A stretch of DNA of 64,000 nucleotides from Sipunculus nudus (taxonomy: Eukaryota > Annelida > Sipuncula > Golfingiida > Sipunculidae), in assembly GCA_026874595.1 (NCBI GenBank), contig CM049308.1, positions 43,965,327 through 44,029,326 of the forward strand, in the 5' to 3' direction. Positions 43,601-56,900 of this stretch are shown here, piece after piece. A program made the translations under genes and the position numbers. The notes beneath the pieces were generated by a model. It searched no databases and was not told the origin of the DNA. It saw nothing but the letters and a program-made list of their open reading frames with translations. Position 1 is the stretch's first letter, and every line of letters starts with the position of its first letter.

Positions 43601-43868
43601 CTATTGTCCCACAGGTTTTGCCTTGGCCTTATAACTAGATCTACCTTGCAGCAGAAGTATTTGAAAAAAAATGTCCACTATCAGTCATGTTAATGATCAT
43701 GCTTTTTACTAACAAGTGAACTGTTACCCAAAAGTGGCACTAGCACCTATGATATGAGAGTTTAACTATTAATTAAAAAATAATTGAAATTATTGGGCTA
43801 AATATAATTTTAATTTAAAATACTAACAATATCATCTGAAAAGATTTTTTTTTCCATATCGCAATTGA

Positions 43869-44660
43869 AACTAGAATATGGGTAGTCGACAGGCGACTGT
43901 GTATCCGCCAAAATCAGAGTAGGATGGGTGAAGTGAGGCATGGATTGAGTTACATATTAGCATGGATGTCTACCACGTAAACATGATTGTAGGTGGTGCT
44001 ACCTGTTATTTGAAATAGAAGCTATCCAAGATGTATACACAGGCAAAATTTCAGGTGAATAAGTCAAACCACTGCCGAGATATGAGTGATATTATCCCAC
44101 AGCAGACAAACATAAACGCAGTGCAAAAATAGTTGCATGTGGCGCCACAAGTTTTGTGATCAGGAAGATCTGTCAAACCAGTCCGGAGATATTAGCATGG
44201 AATTCTCCAGCGTGAACATAAATGTAGGTGGTGCCACCTGTCAGAAAGCTATCCAGGATGTATACACATGCAGAATTTCGGGTGAATTAGTCAAACCACT
44301 GCAGAGTTATGAGTGATATCCCAAGGCAGACGAACAGTTGGATGCTGTGCAAAAATTGTGTATGTTATAAAGCTATCCAAGGGCTACAGTTGTGCAAAAT
44401 TTTAGCCTGATTGGTTTAAAACGAGTCCGAAGATGTGTGGGTTAATGTGTCAAAACATACAAACAGATGGACTCAATGGAGAAGAAAGGTCAGAGGCCAA
44501 CGCCAAATGATTAGGCACTAGTTCAATTGGGTTTAGTTTCGGAAAATTCTGTCCAGTAGTCTCAGAGGAGTTCTCCGGAAACGAATACGGCAGTGGTGGT
44601 GGCGGCGGCAGAACCATGTCGAAAACATATTATCCGCAAAACTTTGTTTTGGTGGATACA
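43869..44660 (-). repeat. Dispersed inverted-end element, copy 2
   Basis: Reverse complement of 26111-27017 with divergence and internal gaps. It shows GGAGAACTCCTCTGAGACTAC (read inverted near 44560), the GGTGGTGCCACCTG blocks, and the GTCGAC and CTAGAATA end near 43870. The GC-rich CCGCC tract appears as GGTGGTGGCGGCGGC at 44596. Confidence 0.75.
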
Positions 44661-44762
44661 ATAAATTATTTTTAAAACAGTATTATAAAATGTATTTATG
44701 AATACATTCATGAATACATTTTATAATATTATTTTTAAAATAATTTATTGTATCCACCAAAG
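44648..44762. repeat. Long palindrome at the end of copy 2
   Basis: The left arm TTTGGTGGATACAATAAATT continues for about 50 bases and is mirrored by the right arm ending AATTTATTGTATCCACCAAA, around a short centre (ATGAATACATTCATG). Small mismatches lie near the middle. It may be two element ends joined head to head, or a hairpin-capped end. Confidence 0.85.
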
Positions 44763-44906
44763 TATTTGCATACACATTCAAATACTTTTTTTTTACCTGT
44801 ATCAGAATTTATATTCATTTCCTTGGTCGAATTATTGAATATTTGTATTCATATTCAAATACAATTGTCAGAGGCGGATCCAGAGGGGGAGCTTTGGGGG
44901 CTGAAG

Positions 44907-44929
44907 CCCCCCCCCCCCCCCCCCCCCCC
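44907..44929. repeat. Poly-C run
   Basis: 23 consecutive C, preceded by GGGGGCTGAAG, so GGGGGC can pair with part of the run. Confidence 0.98.
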
Positions 44930-45279
44930 AGCTTGCAATGGAATCATGTCTTTTCTATATTTATAAATTAATTAGATAGGCATTTTCCAACACTGGTTAC
45001 AAACATTAAAACTTGCGACCAGCATGTTCTCTAAACTCCGACTTTCTCAAGTATATCTCAAGCGATTTTGGAGTTCCTTTAGACTTTTATATATTATCAT
45101 GCTTGTGAACATGAATGATTAAGCATTTAATTAAAAAGAGGATATCCTTTTTCACCTCGCTTTATCGTAAAAATAACAAGTCGTGTATGGGTCATGCTGA
45201 ATTTGACATAAAGGGGAACCATGCATTAATTATTAATGTTATGATCTAGTGAAAAATATTTTATTAGCAACCTTGAACA

Positions 45280-45830
45280 ATGGGTAGAAAATCATACTTT
45301 TTGGTCATAGGCCTTAAAAAATTGGGCCAGAGTGACCTTATGTATTCTTTCCAAGAAGATTTTACCAGGAACTGCCTTGATCTTAAGTTAGAAGTTTCTA
45401 AGTCCAACTGCTACAATTTGTGCCCATCTGACTAATAGAGTGCAAAAGGTCATGTTCTTTGACATAGCTCAAAGAATAGGTCACAGTGACATTATTTCAG
45501 GTTTCCAGATGGGATTATTACAGGAACCTCCCTGGATTTTAATCATATTAGAAGTTTCTAGGTCAAGCTGTAGCAAATCATATACAAATGATAATTGCTC
45601 AAATCATGTTCTTTCATACATCTTGCAGAATGTAGGGTACAGTGTCAATATTTTATATGTACTCGGAGACTCTACAATGATGTGCCCAGAACCTCCTTGG
45701 ATGGTGCCTCAGAAGATTCTAGGCCTCACGGATACAATTTGTAAACACGCCTGACTCATTGGACACTATAAGTCATGTTTTCGGCCCGTAGTTCACAGAA
45801 TATAGGTCACAATGACCTAGAATATTTGCC
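45280..45830. repeat. Imperfect repeats of about 160 bp
   Basis: Three to four copies of a block with AATAGGTCACAGTGAC (or variants), AGGAACCTCCCTGGAT, TTAGAAGTTTCTAGGTC and GCTCAAA-type pieces near 45310, 45470, 45630 and 45800. Non-coding. The frame at 45440-45754 lies across it and looks accidental. Confidence 0.6.
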
Positions 45831-46139
45831 TAAGCCTTCCCTGGATGTACAGTTAGAAGTTTATAGGTCTAACGGTTACGGTTTTTTTTTTGTTTGTGCT
45901 CTGTCAACACCCGGGCTGCTTCATTTGAAGGTATAAAAAATGCATAAATAATAGTAGCGCCACCAGTTTTCAGGAACTGTTGAAACACTCTTTGGTCTAT
46001 ATGCATGTAAAGAATCATGACAATCAATGTATTTATTATTCGGATACTGAAGCTTTTATATCAAATTTTTGGGTGGGGTGCAATGACAGGCCCCGTTATT
46101 GTTTCCATTTTTTTTCCAATGCTAGAAACGGCAGTAATG

Positions 46140-46545
46140 GACCAAAAAAAAGAAAGGGAGAAAAGAAAAAGAGCTAGAAAGGTAATTTGGTATAACCCAC
46201 CATACAGCAAGAATGTCAAAACAAATGTCAGAGCACAGTTCTTAAAACTGATAAAAAAAGCATTTATCCCGGATAACAAACTACTCAAAATCTTTAACAA
46301 AAACGCAATCAAATCAGCCACAGTTGCATAATAAGATGCAAATAATAACATTCTGAAACAAAAAAAAATCACTGCAAAAAACAACCAATCGAAAAAAAAA
46401 CTAGAACAGTAGAGAGAAAAACCCATGACCCTTAGACGGTAATTGCCTTGTCAGCAATATTGTTTATGAAGCAACGGTCAAGGCAGAATACCAATGCGCT
46501 CAATACATTGGATAAGCAAGTGCCAAGAAGAAGGTCTGTGGCAGG
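46140..46545 (+). pseudogene. Penelope-like element fragment (linker and GIY-YIG start)
   Basis: The frame ends in RARKVIWYNPPYSKNVKTNV, then FLKLIKKAF and IFNKNAIK (46165-46320), a pattern I know from the region between RT and endonuclease of Penelope-like elements. After stops and a frame change, 46438-46530 encodes GNCLVSNIVYEATVKA and QYIG followed by a stop, matching the beginning of the GIY-YIG nuclease domain. Both RT (upstream) and the rest of the nuclease are absent. Assignment is by remembered family motifs, with good agreement at two separate points. Confidence 0.7.
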
Positions 46546-46884
46546 TGGCTGCACCCTTATGTATGTATGTATGATTATGCAAAGTATCCACTAGCCTCCC
46601 CCTTGCTCAATCCTGGATCTGCCACTGATTGTAAGTATTCACTCAGTATCCCATATTTATTCAGTTTCAGTCAACTGAAACTTTTGAGTATCCAGGATAT
46701 ACAAATTTAAATAACCATCATAAGTACCTGGTTTTATGGCTTTAATTTATATTTAAAAAAAAAACATTCACTTCTGAATACTGTCACATCAGTCTACACA
46801 CTAAACATAGCAAGACATTTATGACAATTATTAACATTATAGACATCATAATGAGAATTTGTCTGATTTTTTTTATCACATTTG

Positions 46885-47390
46885 AATATTTTTATTTTTT
46901 TTTAAACGTATCAGAAAAAAATAAAAGTAATCTCTGCTATGAAAATATACTTGTTTTAAAACTAACCCGAGGATCAAAACGCAGAATATATTATACATGG
47001 AGCAAAGTGGAGTTGGAAATGTTTAATTTTATAAACTGATAAAAAGGAATCAGTACTCTCAATTAATTTACCTAGTATTATGTGACAGCTGATAGAGCCA
47101 CAAGTCTTAAATGTCATTAGTCAAACATTGACATCTTTAATGAGCACTTGTCTGAGTAATATTAAATTTTTTTTTATATATTCAATTTTTTTTTAATTTT
47201 GTAAGAAATATAAACCAACAAATTTAAACTCCTGGAAAAGACCTGTAAATTTAGATTAATTTAATATAATCAACTGCATCTTTGTCTATCTTTAATTTGC
47301 TTAAAATAATCCCTAATAGTAAACAGAAATTTTATTTAATTATTTATTTATATAATTATCATTTTTTATGATTGAAATGAAAAATACCAA
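46885..47390 (+). repeat. Dispersed repeat F, copy 2
   Basis: Inverted homologue of 32456-32965. It ends at GATTGAAATGAAAAATACC, the exact point where the other copy meets the 45-bp array. Non-coding. Confidence 0.75.
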
Positions 47391-47392
47391 AT

Positions 47393-47640
47393 GGTGACTG
47401 CATAGTGTCGTTTTGAAATCATTTTCTGTCATCTATAAAAGAGCCATACATCATCAGTAATTGCAAGGGTGTCTGTTACTCGTTAACAATAAATTTTTTT
47501 TCCATTTATTTTTCTTGTGACTGCATATTGTCGTTTTGAATTCATTTTCTGTCATCTATAAAAGAGCCATACATCATCAGTAATTGCAAGGGTGTCTGTT
47601 ACTCATTAACAATAAATTCCTTTTCCATTAATTTTTCTTA
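47393..47640. repeat. Two-copy tandem repeat, about 122-bp period
   Basis: GTGACTGCATA.TGTCGTTTTGAA, CATCTATAAAAGAGCCATAC and GGGTGTCTGTTACTC appear twice (about 47395 and 47517) with few changes. Confidence 0.9.
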
Positions 47641-47922
47641 AAGTTGTAATTATAAACAAATAAATTCTTTTTAAATTATTGTTTATTGTTATGTTTTGGA
47701 CCAAAACAACTACCAGAGTGTTGGAGTGGGTTTGGACAGTTAGATCCAGGTGTGGCCATGCACCCAAGAGCTGGCTGACGGCAGAGTATGCCCTGCTGCC
47801 AGTGTGCATAAATGGCCTGAAAGATCAACATGGGGACATATAGAGGGGCTTCAGTATAGCCCAGGTGTGACATGGTCTCATTAAAACTGTAATAATTGCT
47901 AGTTTATTACTATGCTATGTAG
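47641..47922. other. Spacer before the SINE
   Basis: No gene recognised; no repeat relation seen inside the window. Confidence 0.4.
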
Positions 47923-48160
47923 GTCTGGACAGCTGAGTGGTAAAACGCTTGCCTCTCTCCGCTGGCGACCTGGGTTTGATCTCTGGCGTGGCTATGAGAG
48001 TGGGTTGTAGTTGCCCTTTCAAGGCCTGTGGTATTCCCCGGGTACTCCGGTTTCCTCCACCCCTGCAGACTACGGAACGCCATCACCGGAGCCATGGAGA
48101 GTGCTTCGATTAGTTGTAATAACTATATGTACAATCCATGTAAATTAAATAAGTTTAAAT
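47923..48160 (+). mobile_element. tRNA-derived SINE, MetaSINE-like core
   Basis: The head resembles a tRNA gene: GGACAGCTGAGTGGTAAAAC carries the A box and GGGTTTGATCTC (47972-47983) the B box of an RNA polymerase III promoter. The sequence does not fold as a functional tRNA. The body contains CCCCGGGTACTCCGGTTTCC (about 48036-48055), resembling the conserved core of MetaSINEs described in bivalves and other animals. An AT-rich tail follows to about 48160. The core assignment is from memory. Confidence 0.7.
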
Positions 48161-49170
48161 TTAAATTTTAGTTTTTGGTCAATTACTGTCAAATTTCAGA
48201 ATTTAGAAGCTGAAATCCTAACGTGTTTATGATATGAAAATTAAATCAACAGTGCTTACAGGAAAAACAGGCCATGGCCAAAGTTGGGCAAAATTTAAGG
48301 TATTGATTTTATATAATGCTAATAATTCGGTATACAATAAATCTTGATGAAGTGCAAGTTGGATCCCTAAAACTAGGGACCTATGGGCCTCAAAGCTCAG
48401 CTGAATTTGTCTTTAAGGATATTTTATGAGGTTTTCCAAAATGTGTGTCCTGTGACTTTAACCAATGACCTTGTGACCAAAAAATCTGAGAACTTACTAT
48501 CCTTGAACTTACAGCATTTAGGTTATCATAACAATCTTTTAAAAAAAAGTGGATCCAGTGACCTTGACCTCTGACCGGGTAACCTCAAAATCTACAGATT
48601 TCTTCCACTTTGGGCTAGTAAGCGGTGTGAAAGATGGTAAGTTTGGGATGAAAAGTTGATTTACAGTGCATCCAAAATCCTTTTAAAGATGAGGCTCCTG
48701 TAACCTTCACCTTTTACCCCATGACTCCGAAACTAAAAATGTTCCTTACTTAATTGATGGGTCATACATATATCAAATTTGAAGCCAATCTAACCAAACT
48801 AGAGTTATCATCTGGAACTAACTTGTGGACAGATGGACCCTGTTCCCTTGACTTTTGACCCCTTATTCCTTTATATTCTGGCAGGTCAGCTATATGTGCA
48901 AGACTGAAGGTTTGGAATGAAAAGTTTGGCTTAAAATGTAGCCATTATCTTTATAAATAATTGGGTCCCATGATCTCATGGCCCTAAATCGACAGAAGTC
49001 GAGTTTGAAATCCATGTCAATCCAACCTGGTGTTATCATCTGGAAACAAATTTGTGTGGATGGATAGATGGACACACAGACAGACAGATGAGCAGACGGA
49101 CTAACAGAGTGATTAATATATAGCATCCACTTAAGATCAATAAACACACCAGTTTTCGGGTCACCAGATG
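48161..49170. other. Spacer with old dispersed repeats
   Basis: No gene. Pieces such as GACCTTGACCTCTGACC, GGAATGAAAAGTTTGG and CCAATCTAACC recur imperfectly at intervals of about 260 bp (near 48560, 48640, 48900), resembling decayed repeat copies. AGACAGACAGATG lies near 49080. Confidence 0.4.
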
Positions 49171-49174
49171 AAAC

Positions 49175-50074
49175 GAAATCCTATCAATCTATCTTATCTT
49201 ATCCTGTGTGACCTTGTCTTATTATCTCAACTTTCTCATCTAATCTCATCCCAATCTATCTAACTAATCATTCTATCTACCTGTCTTATCTTATCCAATC
49301 TAATCATATCTAATAGTATCTAATCTTATCCTATTATCTTATCCTATATTATCTGATATTATTGTAATCAATCTTATCCTATCTAATCTTATCTTATTTT
49401 GTTCTACCTAACTTATACTTTCCCATCTAATCTTATCCAGCCTTATCCTGTGTGACCTTATCTCATTATCTTATCACATCTCATCCTTTCATCTTATCTT
49501 ATCCAAGATATCTCATCTTATCTATCTGATCATATCTGCCTCGTCTTATCTATCTCACCTCATCTTGTTTCTTCTTATCTATCTTATCTTTCTTATCTAA
49601 TTCCGATCCTTGCCTATCTATTATATATATCTTATCTAATATTATCCTATTTAATCATATCTTATCTATCCCATTAATCTATATCATCTTAAGTCTCATC
49701 ATATCTTATCTTTTCCATCTTATCTGGTACGTCTCGCCTTATCTTTTCTGTCTCACGTTATCTTTTATGTCTTATCTATTTAAATGAATATTAATTAGTT
49801 CATCTTATGTTATCTTTATCATTCTATCTATCTTATCTATCTCTTTTTTTCTGTCTCATTCCATTTAATCTATCCAGTCTATCTTATCTGATATAATCTG
49901 ATCTAATGTTATCTTATATAATGTTATCTAATATAATCTTTTACTACCTTATCCTGTCTTATACTATCTAATCTTATCCTATCTAAGCTTTTCCTATCCT
50001 ATCTAATCTTATTCTGTTCTATCTTATCTTAACATGTCTCATCCTATCTTATCCTGTCTCATCTCATCTTATCC
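49175..50074. repeat. Degenerate (ATCTT/ATCCT) simple-repeat tract
   Basis: About 900 bp of CTTATC, CTATCTAATC and TCATC words with a strong pyrimidine bias on the plus strand, few G, and no fixed period. It runs directly into the left end of the large 45-bp array. Confidence 0.93.
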
Positions 50075-50918
50075 GGTCAGGTAAGTGTTTAATTGCAGGT
50101 ATGAGCCTAACAATAACCTGTCATGTGTCTGTTATTAGTACAGATATGAGCCTAACAATATCCTGTCAGGTAACTGCAATAAGTACAGATATGAACCTTA
50201 CAATAACCTTTCATTTATCTGTTATAACTACAGATGTGGGCTTAACAATAACCTGTTATATATCTGTAATAAGTACAGATATCAGCCTAAAAATAACCTA
50301 CCATAGATTTGTAGGCCAAATAACTACAAATATAAGCCTTACAATAACCTGCCATATATCTGTAATAATCACTCATATGAGCCTAAGAATGAACTTTCGG
50401 GTATCTCGTATAACCACAGATCTTAGCTTAACAATAACCTGCCATATATCTGTAATAATTGCAGATATGAGCCTTACAATAACCTGCCATATATCTGTAA
50501 TAAATACAGATATGAACCTAACAATAACCTATCAGAAATCTGTTATAACTTCAGATCTGAGCTAAACAATAACCTGTCAGGTATCTGTTATAACCACAGA
50601 CATGAGCCTTACAATAACCTACCTTATATATGTAATTAATACTGATTTGAGCCTAACAATAACCTGTCAGGTATCTGTATTAAGTACAGATCTGAGCCTA
50701 ACGATGAATGTCATCTATCTGTTATAACTACAGATGTGAGCCTAACAATGACCTGCCATATATCTGTAATAAGTACAGATGTGAGCCTAACAATAACGTG
50801 TCAGGTATTTGTTATAACAACAGATCTGAGCTTTATAGTAACCTGTCAGGTATCTGTTATAACTCCAGATGTAGGCTCATAATATATAACCAGTTACATA
50901 TCTGAAATAAGTACAGAT

Positions 50919-53900
50919 ATGAGCCAAACAATAACCTACAATATATCTTCAGGCAAAATAACTATAACTATGAGCCTTACAATAACAAACCATCCATATG
51001 TAATAATTGCAGATCTAAGCCTAACAATAACCTGTCAGGTATCGGATATAACTACAGATCTGAGCTTAACAATAACCTGTTATATACCTGTAATAAGTAC
51101 AGATATTAGCCTAACGATGAATGTCATCTATCTGTTATAACTACAGATGTGAGCCAAAAAATGATCTGCCATATATCTGTAATAAGTACAGATATGAGCC
51201 TTACAATAGCCTACCTTATATATGTAATTAATACTGATTTGAGCCTAACAATAACCTGTCAGGTATCTGTAATAAGTACATATATGAACCTTAAAATAAA
51301 CTGTCAGGTATCTATATCATTATAATAAAGATATGAGCCTAATAATAACCTGTCAGGTGTCTGTTATTAGTACAGATATGAGCCTAAAAATATCCTGTCA
51401 GGTAACTGTAATAAGTTCAGTTATGAACCTTACAATAACCTGTAAGGTATCTGTTACAACTACAGATGTAGGCTTAACAATAACCTGTTATATATCTGTA
51501 ATAAGTACAGATATCAGCCTAAAAAAACCTACCATAGATTTGTAGGCCAAATAACTACAAATATAAGCCTTACAATAACCTGCCATATATCTGTAATAAT
51601 CACTCATATGAGCCTAACAATGAACTTTCTGGTATCTCTTATAACCACAGATCTTAGCTTAACAATAACCTGCCATATATCTGTAATAATTGCAGATATG
51701 AGCCTTACAATAACCTGCCATATATCTGTAATAAATACAGATATGAACCTAACAATAACCTGTCAGAAATCTGTTATAACTTCAGATCTGAGCTAAACAA
51801 TAACTTGTTATATACCTGTAATAAGTACAGATATGAGCCTAACAATAACCTGCCATATACCTGTAATAATCACTGACATGAGCCTAACAATGACCTGTCG
51901 GGTATCTGTTATAACCACAGATCTTAGCTTAACAATAACCTGCCATATATCTGTAATAATTGCAGATATGAGCCTAACAATAACCTGTCAGGTATTTGTC
52001 ATGATTACAGATATGAGCCTAACAATAACCTGTCAGGTATCTGTTATAACCACAGACATGAGCCTTACAAAAACCTACCTTATATATGTAATTAATACTG
52101 AATTGAGCCTAAAAATAACCTGTCAGGTGTCTGAAATTAGTACATATTTGAGCCTTACAATAACCTGTCATGTTTCTGTAATAAGAACAGATCTGAGCCT
52201 GACAACAACCTACAATATATATGTAATTAATACTGATTTGAGCCTAACAATAACCTGTCAGGTATCTGTAATAAGTACAGATGTGAGCCTAACAATAACG
52301 TGTCAGGTATTTGTTATAACAACAGATCTGAGCCTTATAATAACCTGTCAGGTATCTGTTATAACTCCAGATGTGGGCTCATAATATATAACCTGTTATA
52401 TATCTGAAATAAGTACAGATATGAGCCAAACAATAACCTACAATATATCTTCAGGCAAAATAACTATAACTATGAGCCTTACAATAACAAACCATCCATA
52501 TGTAATAATTGCAGATCTAAGCCTAACAATAACCTGTCAGGTATCTGATATAACTACAGATCTGAGCTTAACAATAACCTGTTATATACCTGTAATAAGT
52601 ACAGATATTAGCCTAACGATGAATGTCATCTATCTGTTATAACTACAGATGTGAGCCAAAAAATGATCTGCCATATATCTGTAATAAGTACAGATATGAG
52701 CCTTACAATAGCCTACCTTATATATGTAATTAATACTGATTTGAGCCTAACAATAACCTGTCAGGTATCTGTAATAAGTACATATATGAACCTTAAAATA
52801 AATTGTCAGGTATCTATATCATTATAATAAAGATATGAGCCTAATAATAACCTGTCAGGTGTCTGTTATTAGTACAGATATGAGCCTAAAAATATCCTGT
52901 CAGGTAACTGTAATAAGTTCAGTTATGAACCTTACAATAACCTGTAAGGTATCTGTTACAACTACAGATGTGGGCTTAACAATAACCTGTTATATTTCTG
53001 TAATAAGTACAGATATCAGCCTAAAAAAAACCTACCATAGATTTGTAGGCCAAATAACTACAAATATAAGCCTTACAATAACCTGCCATATATCTGTAAT
53101 AATCACTCATATGAGCCTAACAATGACCTTTCGGGTATCTGTTATAACCACAGATCTTAGCTTAACAATAACCTGCCATATATCTGTAATAATTGCAGAT
53201 ATGAGCCTTACAATAACCTTTCATTTATCTGTAATAAATACAGATATGAACCTAACAATAACCTGTCAGAAATCTGTTATAACTTCAGATCTGAGCTAAA
53301 AAATAACTTGTTATATACCTGTAATAAGTACAGATATGAGCCTAACAATAACCTGCCATATACCTGTAATAATCACTGACATGATGGTTATAACCACAGA
53401 CATGAGCCTTACAATAACCTACCTTATATATGTAATTAATACTGAATTGAGCCTAACAATAACCTGTCAGGTATCTGTAATAAGTACATATATGAACCTT
53501 AAAATAAATTGTCAGGTATCTATATCATTATAATAAAGATATGAGCCTAATAATAACCTGTCAGGTGTCTGTTATTAGTACAGATATGAGCCTAAAAATA
53601 TCCTGTCAGGTAACTGTAATAAGTTCAGTTATGAACCTTATAATAACCTGTAAGGTATCTGTTACAACTACAGATGTGGGCTTAACAATAACCTGTTATA
53701 TATCTGAAATAAGTACAGATATGAGCCAAACAATAACCTACAATATATCTTCCGGCAAAATAACTATAACTATGAGCCTTACAATAACAAACCATCCATA
53801 TGTAATAATTGCAGATCTAAGGCTTACAATAACCTGTCAGGTATCTGATATAACTACAGATCTGAGCTTAACAATAACCTGTTATATACCTGTAATAAGT

Positions 53901-53920
53901 ACAGATATTAGCCTAATGAT
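50919..53920 (+). repeat. Higher-order repeat, about 1,502-bp period
   Basis: The segment beginning at 50919 (GAGCCAAACAATAACC, then TCTTCAGGCAAAATAAC) recurs at 52421, and 51333 recurs at 52835, both 1,502 bp later and nearly identical. A shortened third version follows from 53541. Confidence 0.9.
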
Positions 53921-56900
53921 GAATGTCATCTATCTGTTATAACTACAGATGTGAGCCAAAAAATTAAATGCCATATATCTGTAATAAGTACAGATATGAG
54001 CCTTACAATAGCCTACCTTATATATGTAATTAATACTGATTTGAGCCTAACAATAACCTGTCAGGTATCTGTAATAAGTACATATATAAAACCTTAAAAT
54101 AAATTGTCAGGTATCTATATCATTATAATAAAGATATGAGCCTAATAATAACCTGTCAGGTGTCTGTTATTAGTACAGATATGAGCCTAAAAATATCCTG
54201 TCAGGTAACTGTAATAAGTTCAGTTATGAACCTTACAATAACCTGTAAGGTATCTGTTACAACTACAGATGTGGGCTTAACAATAACCTGTTATATATCT
54301 GTAATAAGTACAGATATCAGCCTAAAAATAACCTACCATAGATTTGTAGGCCAAATAACTACAAATATAAGCCTTACAATAACCTGCCATATATCTGTAA
54401 TAATCACTCATATGAGCCTAACAATGACCTTTCGGGTATCTCTTATAACCACAGATCTTAGCTTAACAATAACCTGCCATATATCTGTAATAATTGCAGA
54501 TATGAGCCTTACAATAACCTTTCATTTATCTGTAATAAATACAGATATGAACCTATAAATAACCTGTCAGAAATCTGTTATAACTTCAGATCTGAGCTAA
54601 AAAATAACTTGTTATATACCTGTAATAAGTACAGATATGAGCCTAACAATAACCTGCCATATACCTGTAATAATCACTGACATGAGCCTAACAATGACCT
54701 GTCGGGTATCTGTTATAACCACAGATCTTAGCTTAACAATAACCTGCCATATATCTGTAATAATTGCAGATATGAGCCTAACAATAACCTGTCAGGTATT
54801 TGTCATGATTACAGATATGAGCCTAACAATAACCTGTCAGGTATCTGTTATAACCACAGACATGAGCCTTACAATAACCTACCTTATATATGTAATTAAT
54901 ACTGAATTGAGCCATACAATAACCTGTCAGGTGTCTGAAATTAGTACATATTTGAGCCTTACAATAACCTGTCATGTGTCTGTAATAAGAACAGGTCGGA
55001 GCCTGACAACAACCTACAATGTATAAGAAATTAATACTGAATTGAGCCTAACAATAACCTGTCAGGTATCTGTAATAAGTACAGATGTAAGCCTTACAAT
55101 AACCTGCCATATATCTGTAATAATCACTGATATGAGGCTAACAATGACCTTTCGGGTATCTGTTATAACCACAGTTCTTAGCTTAACAATAACCTGCCAT
55201 ATATCTGTAATAATTGCAGATATGAGCCTTACAATAACCTTTCATTTATCTGTTATAACTACAGATGTTGGCTTAACAATAACCTGTTATATACCTGAAA
55301 TAAGTACAGATATGAGCCTAACAATAATCTACCAGAGATTTGTAGGCCATATAACTACAAATATGAGCCTTACAATAACCAGCCATCTATATGTAATAAT
55401 TGCAGATATGAGCCTGAAAATAACCTGCCATATACCTGTAATTCGTACAGATATGAGCCTTACAATAACTTGTCAGGTGTCTGTTATTAGTACAGATATA
55501 AGCCTAATAATATCCTGTCAGGTAACTGTAATTATTACAGATATGAACCTTACAATACCCTGTCAGGTATCTGTTATAACCACAGATCTAAGCCTAACAA
55601 TAACCTGCCATATATCTGTAATAAGTACAGATATGAGTCGTACAATTATCTACCTTATATATGTAATTAATACTGATTTGAGCCTAACAATAACCTGTTA
55701 GTTATTTGTAATAGTTACAGAAATGAGCCTTACAATAACATGTGAGGTATCTGTTATAACTACAGATTTGAACCTAACAATAACCTGTCAGGTATCTGTT
55801 ATAAGTAAAGATCTGAGCCTGACAATAATCATCAGGTATTTGTCATGATTACAGATCTGAGCCTAACAATAACCTGTTATAAACCTGTAATAAGTACAGA
55901 TCTGAGCCTAACAATACCCTGCCATATATCTGTAATAATCACTGACACGAGCCTAACAATGACCTGTTGGGTATCTGTTATAACTACAGATGTGACCCTA
56001 ACAATAACCTGTCAGGTATCTGTAATAAGTACATATATGAACCTTAAAATAACCTGTCAGGTATCTATATCATTATAATAAAGATATGAGCCTAATAATA
56101 ACCTGTCAGGTATCTGTAATATGTACAGATATGAGCCTATCAATAACCTGTCAGGTAACTGTAATAAGTTTAGATATGAGCCTAACAATAACCTCTCAGG
56201 TATCTGTGATAACTACAGATGTAAGCCTAACAATAACCTCTCAGGTATCTGTGATAACTACAGATGTAAGCCTAACAATAACCTGCCATATATCTGTAAT
56301 TATCACTGATATGAGCCTAACAATGAACTTTCGGGTATCTGTTATAACCACAGATCTTAGCTTAACAATAACCTGCCATATATCTGTAATAATTGCAGAT
56401 ATGAGCCTTACAATGAACTGCCATATATCTGTAATAAATACAGATATGAACCTTACAATAACCTGTCAGAAATCTGTTATAACTACAGATCTGAGCTAAA
56501 CAATAACCTGTTTTATACCTGTAATAAATACAGATATGAGCCTAACAATAACCTGCCATATATCTGTAATAATCACTGACATGAGCCTAACAATGACCTG
56601 TCGGGTATCTGTTATAACCACAGATCTTAGCTTAACAATAACCTGCCATATATCTGTAATAATTGCAGATATGAGCCTAACAATAACCTGTCAGGTATTT
56701 GTCATGATTACAGATATGAGCTTAACAATAACCTGTCAGGTGTCTTGTTATTACCACAGACATAAGTTTTACAATAACCTACCTTATATATGTAATTAAT
56801 ACTGAATTGAGCCTAACAATAACCTGTCAGGTATCTGTAATAAGTACAGATGTAAGCCTTACAATAACCTGCCATATATCTGTAATAATCACTGATATGA

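Noticed and set aside
47923-47995. Functional tRNA gene
   Set aside because: A and B boxes are present but the arms do not pair into a cloverleaf and the SINE body follows without a terminator.
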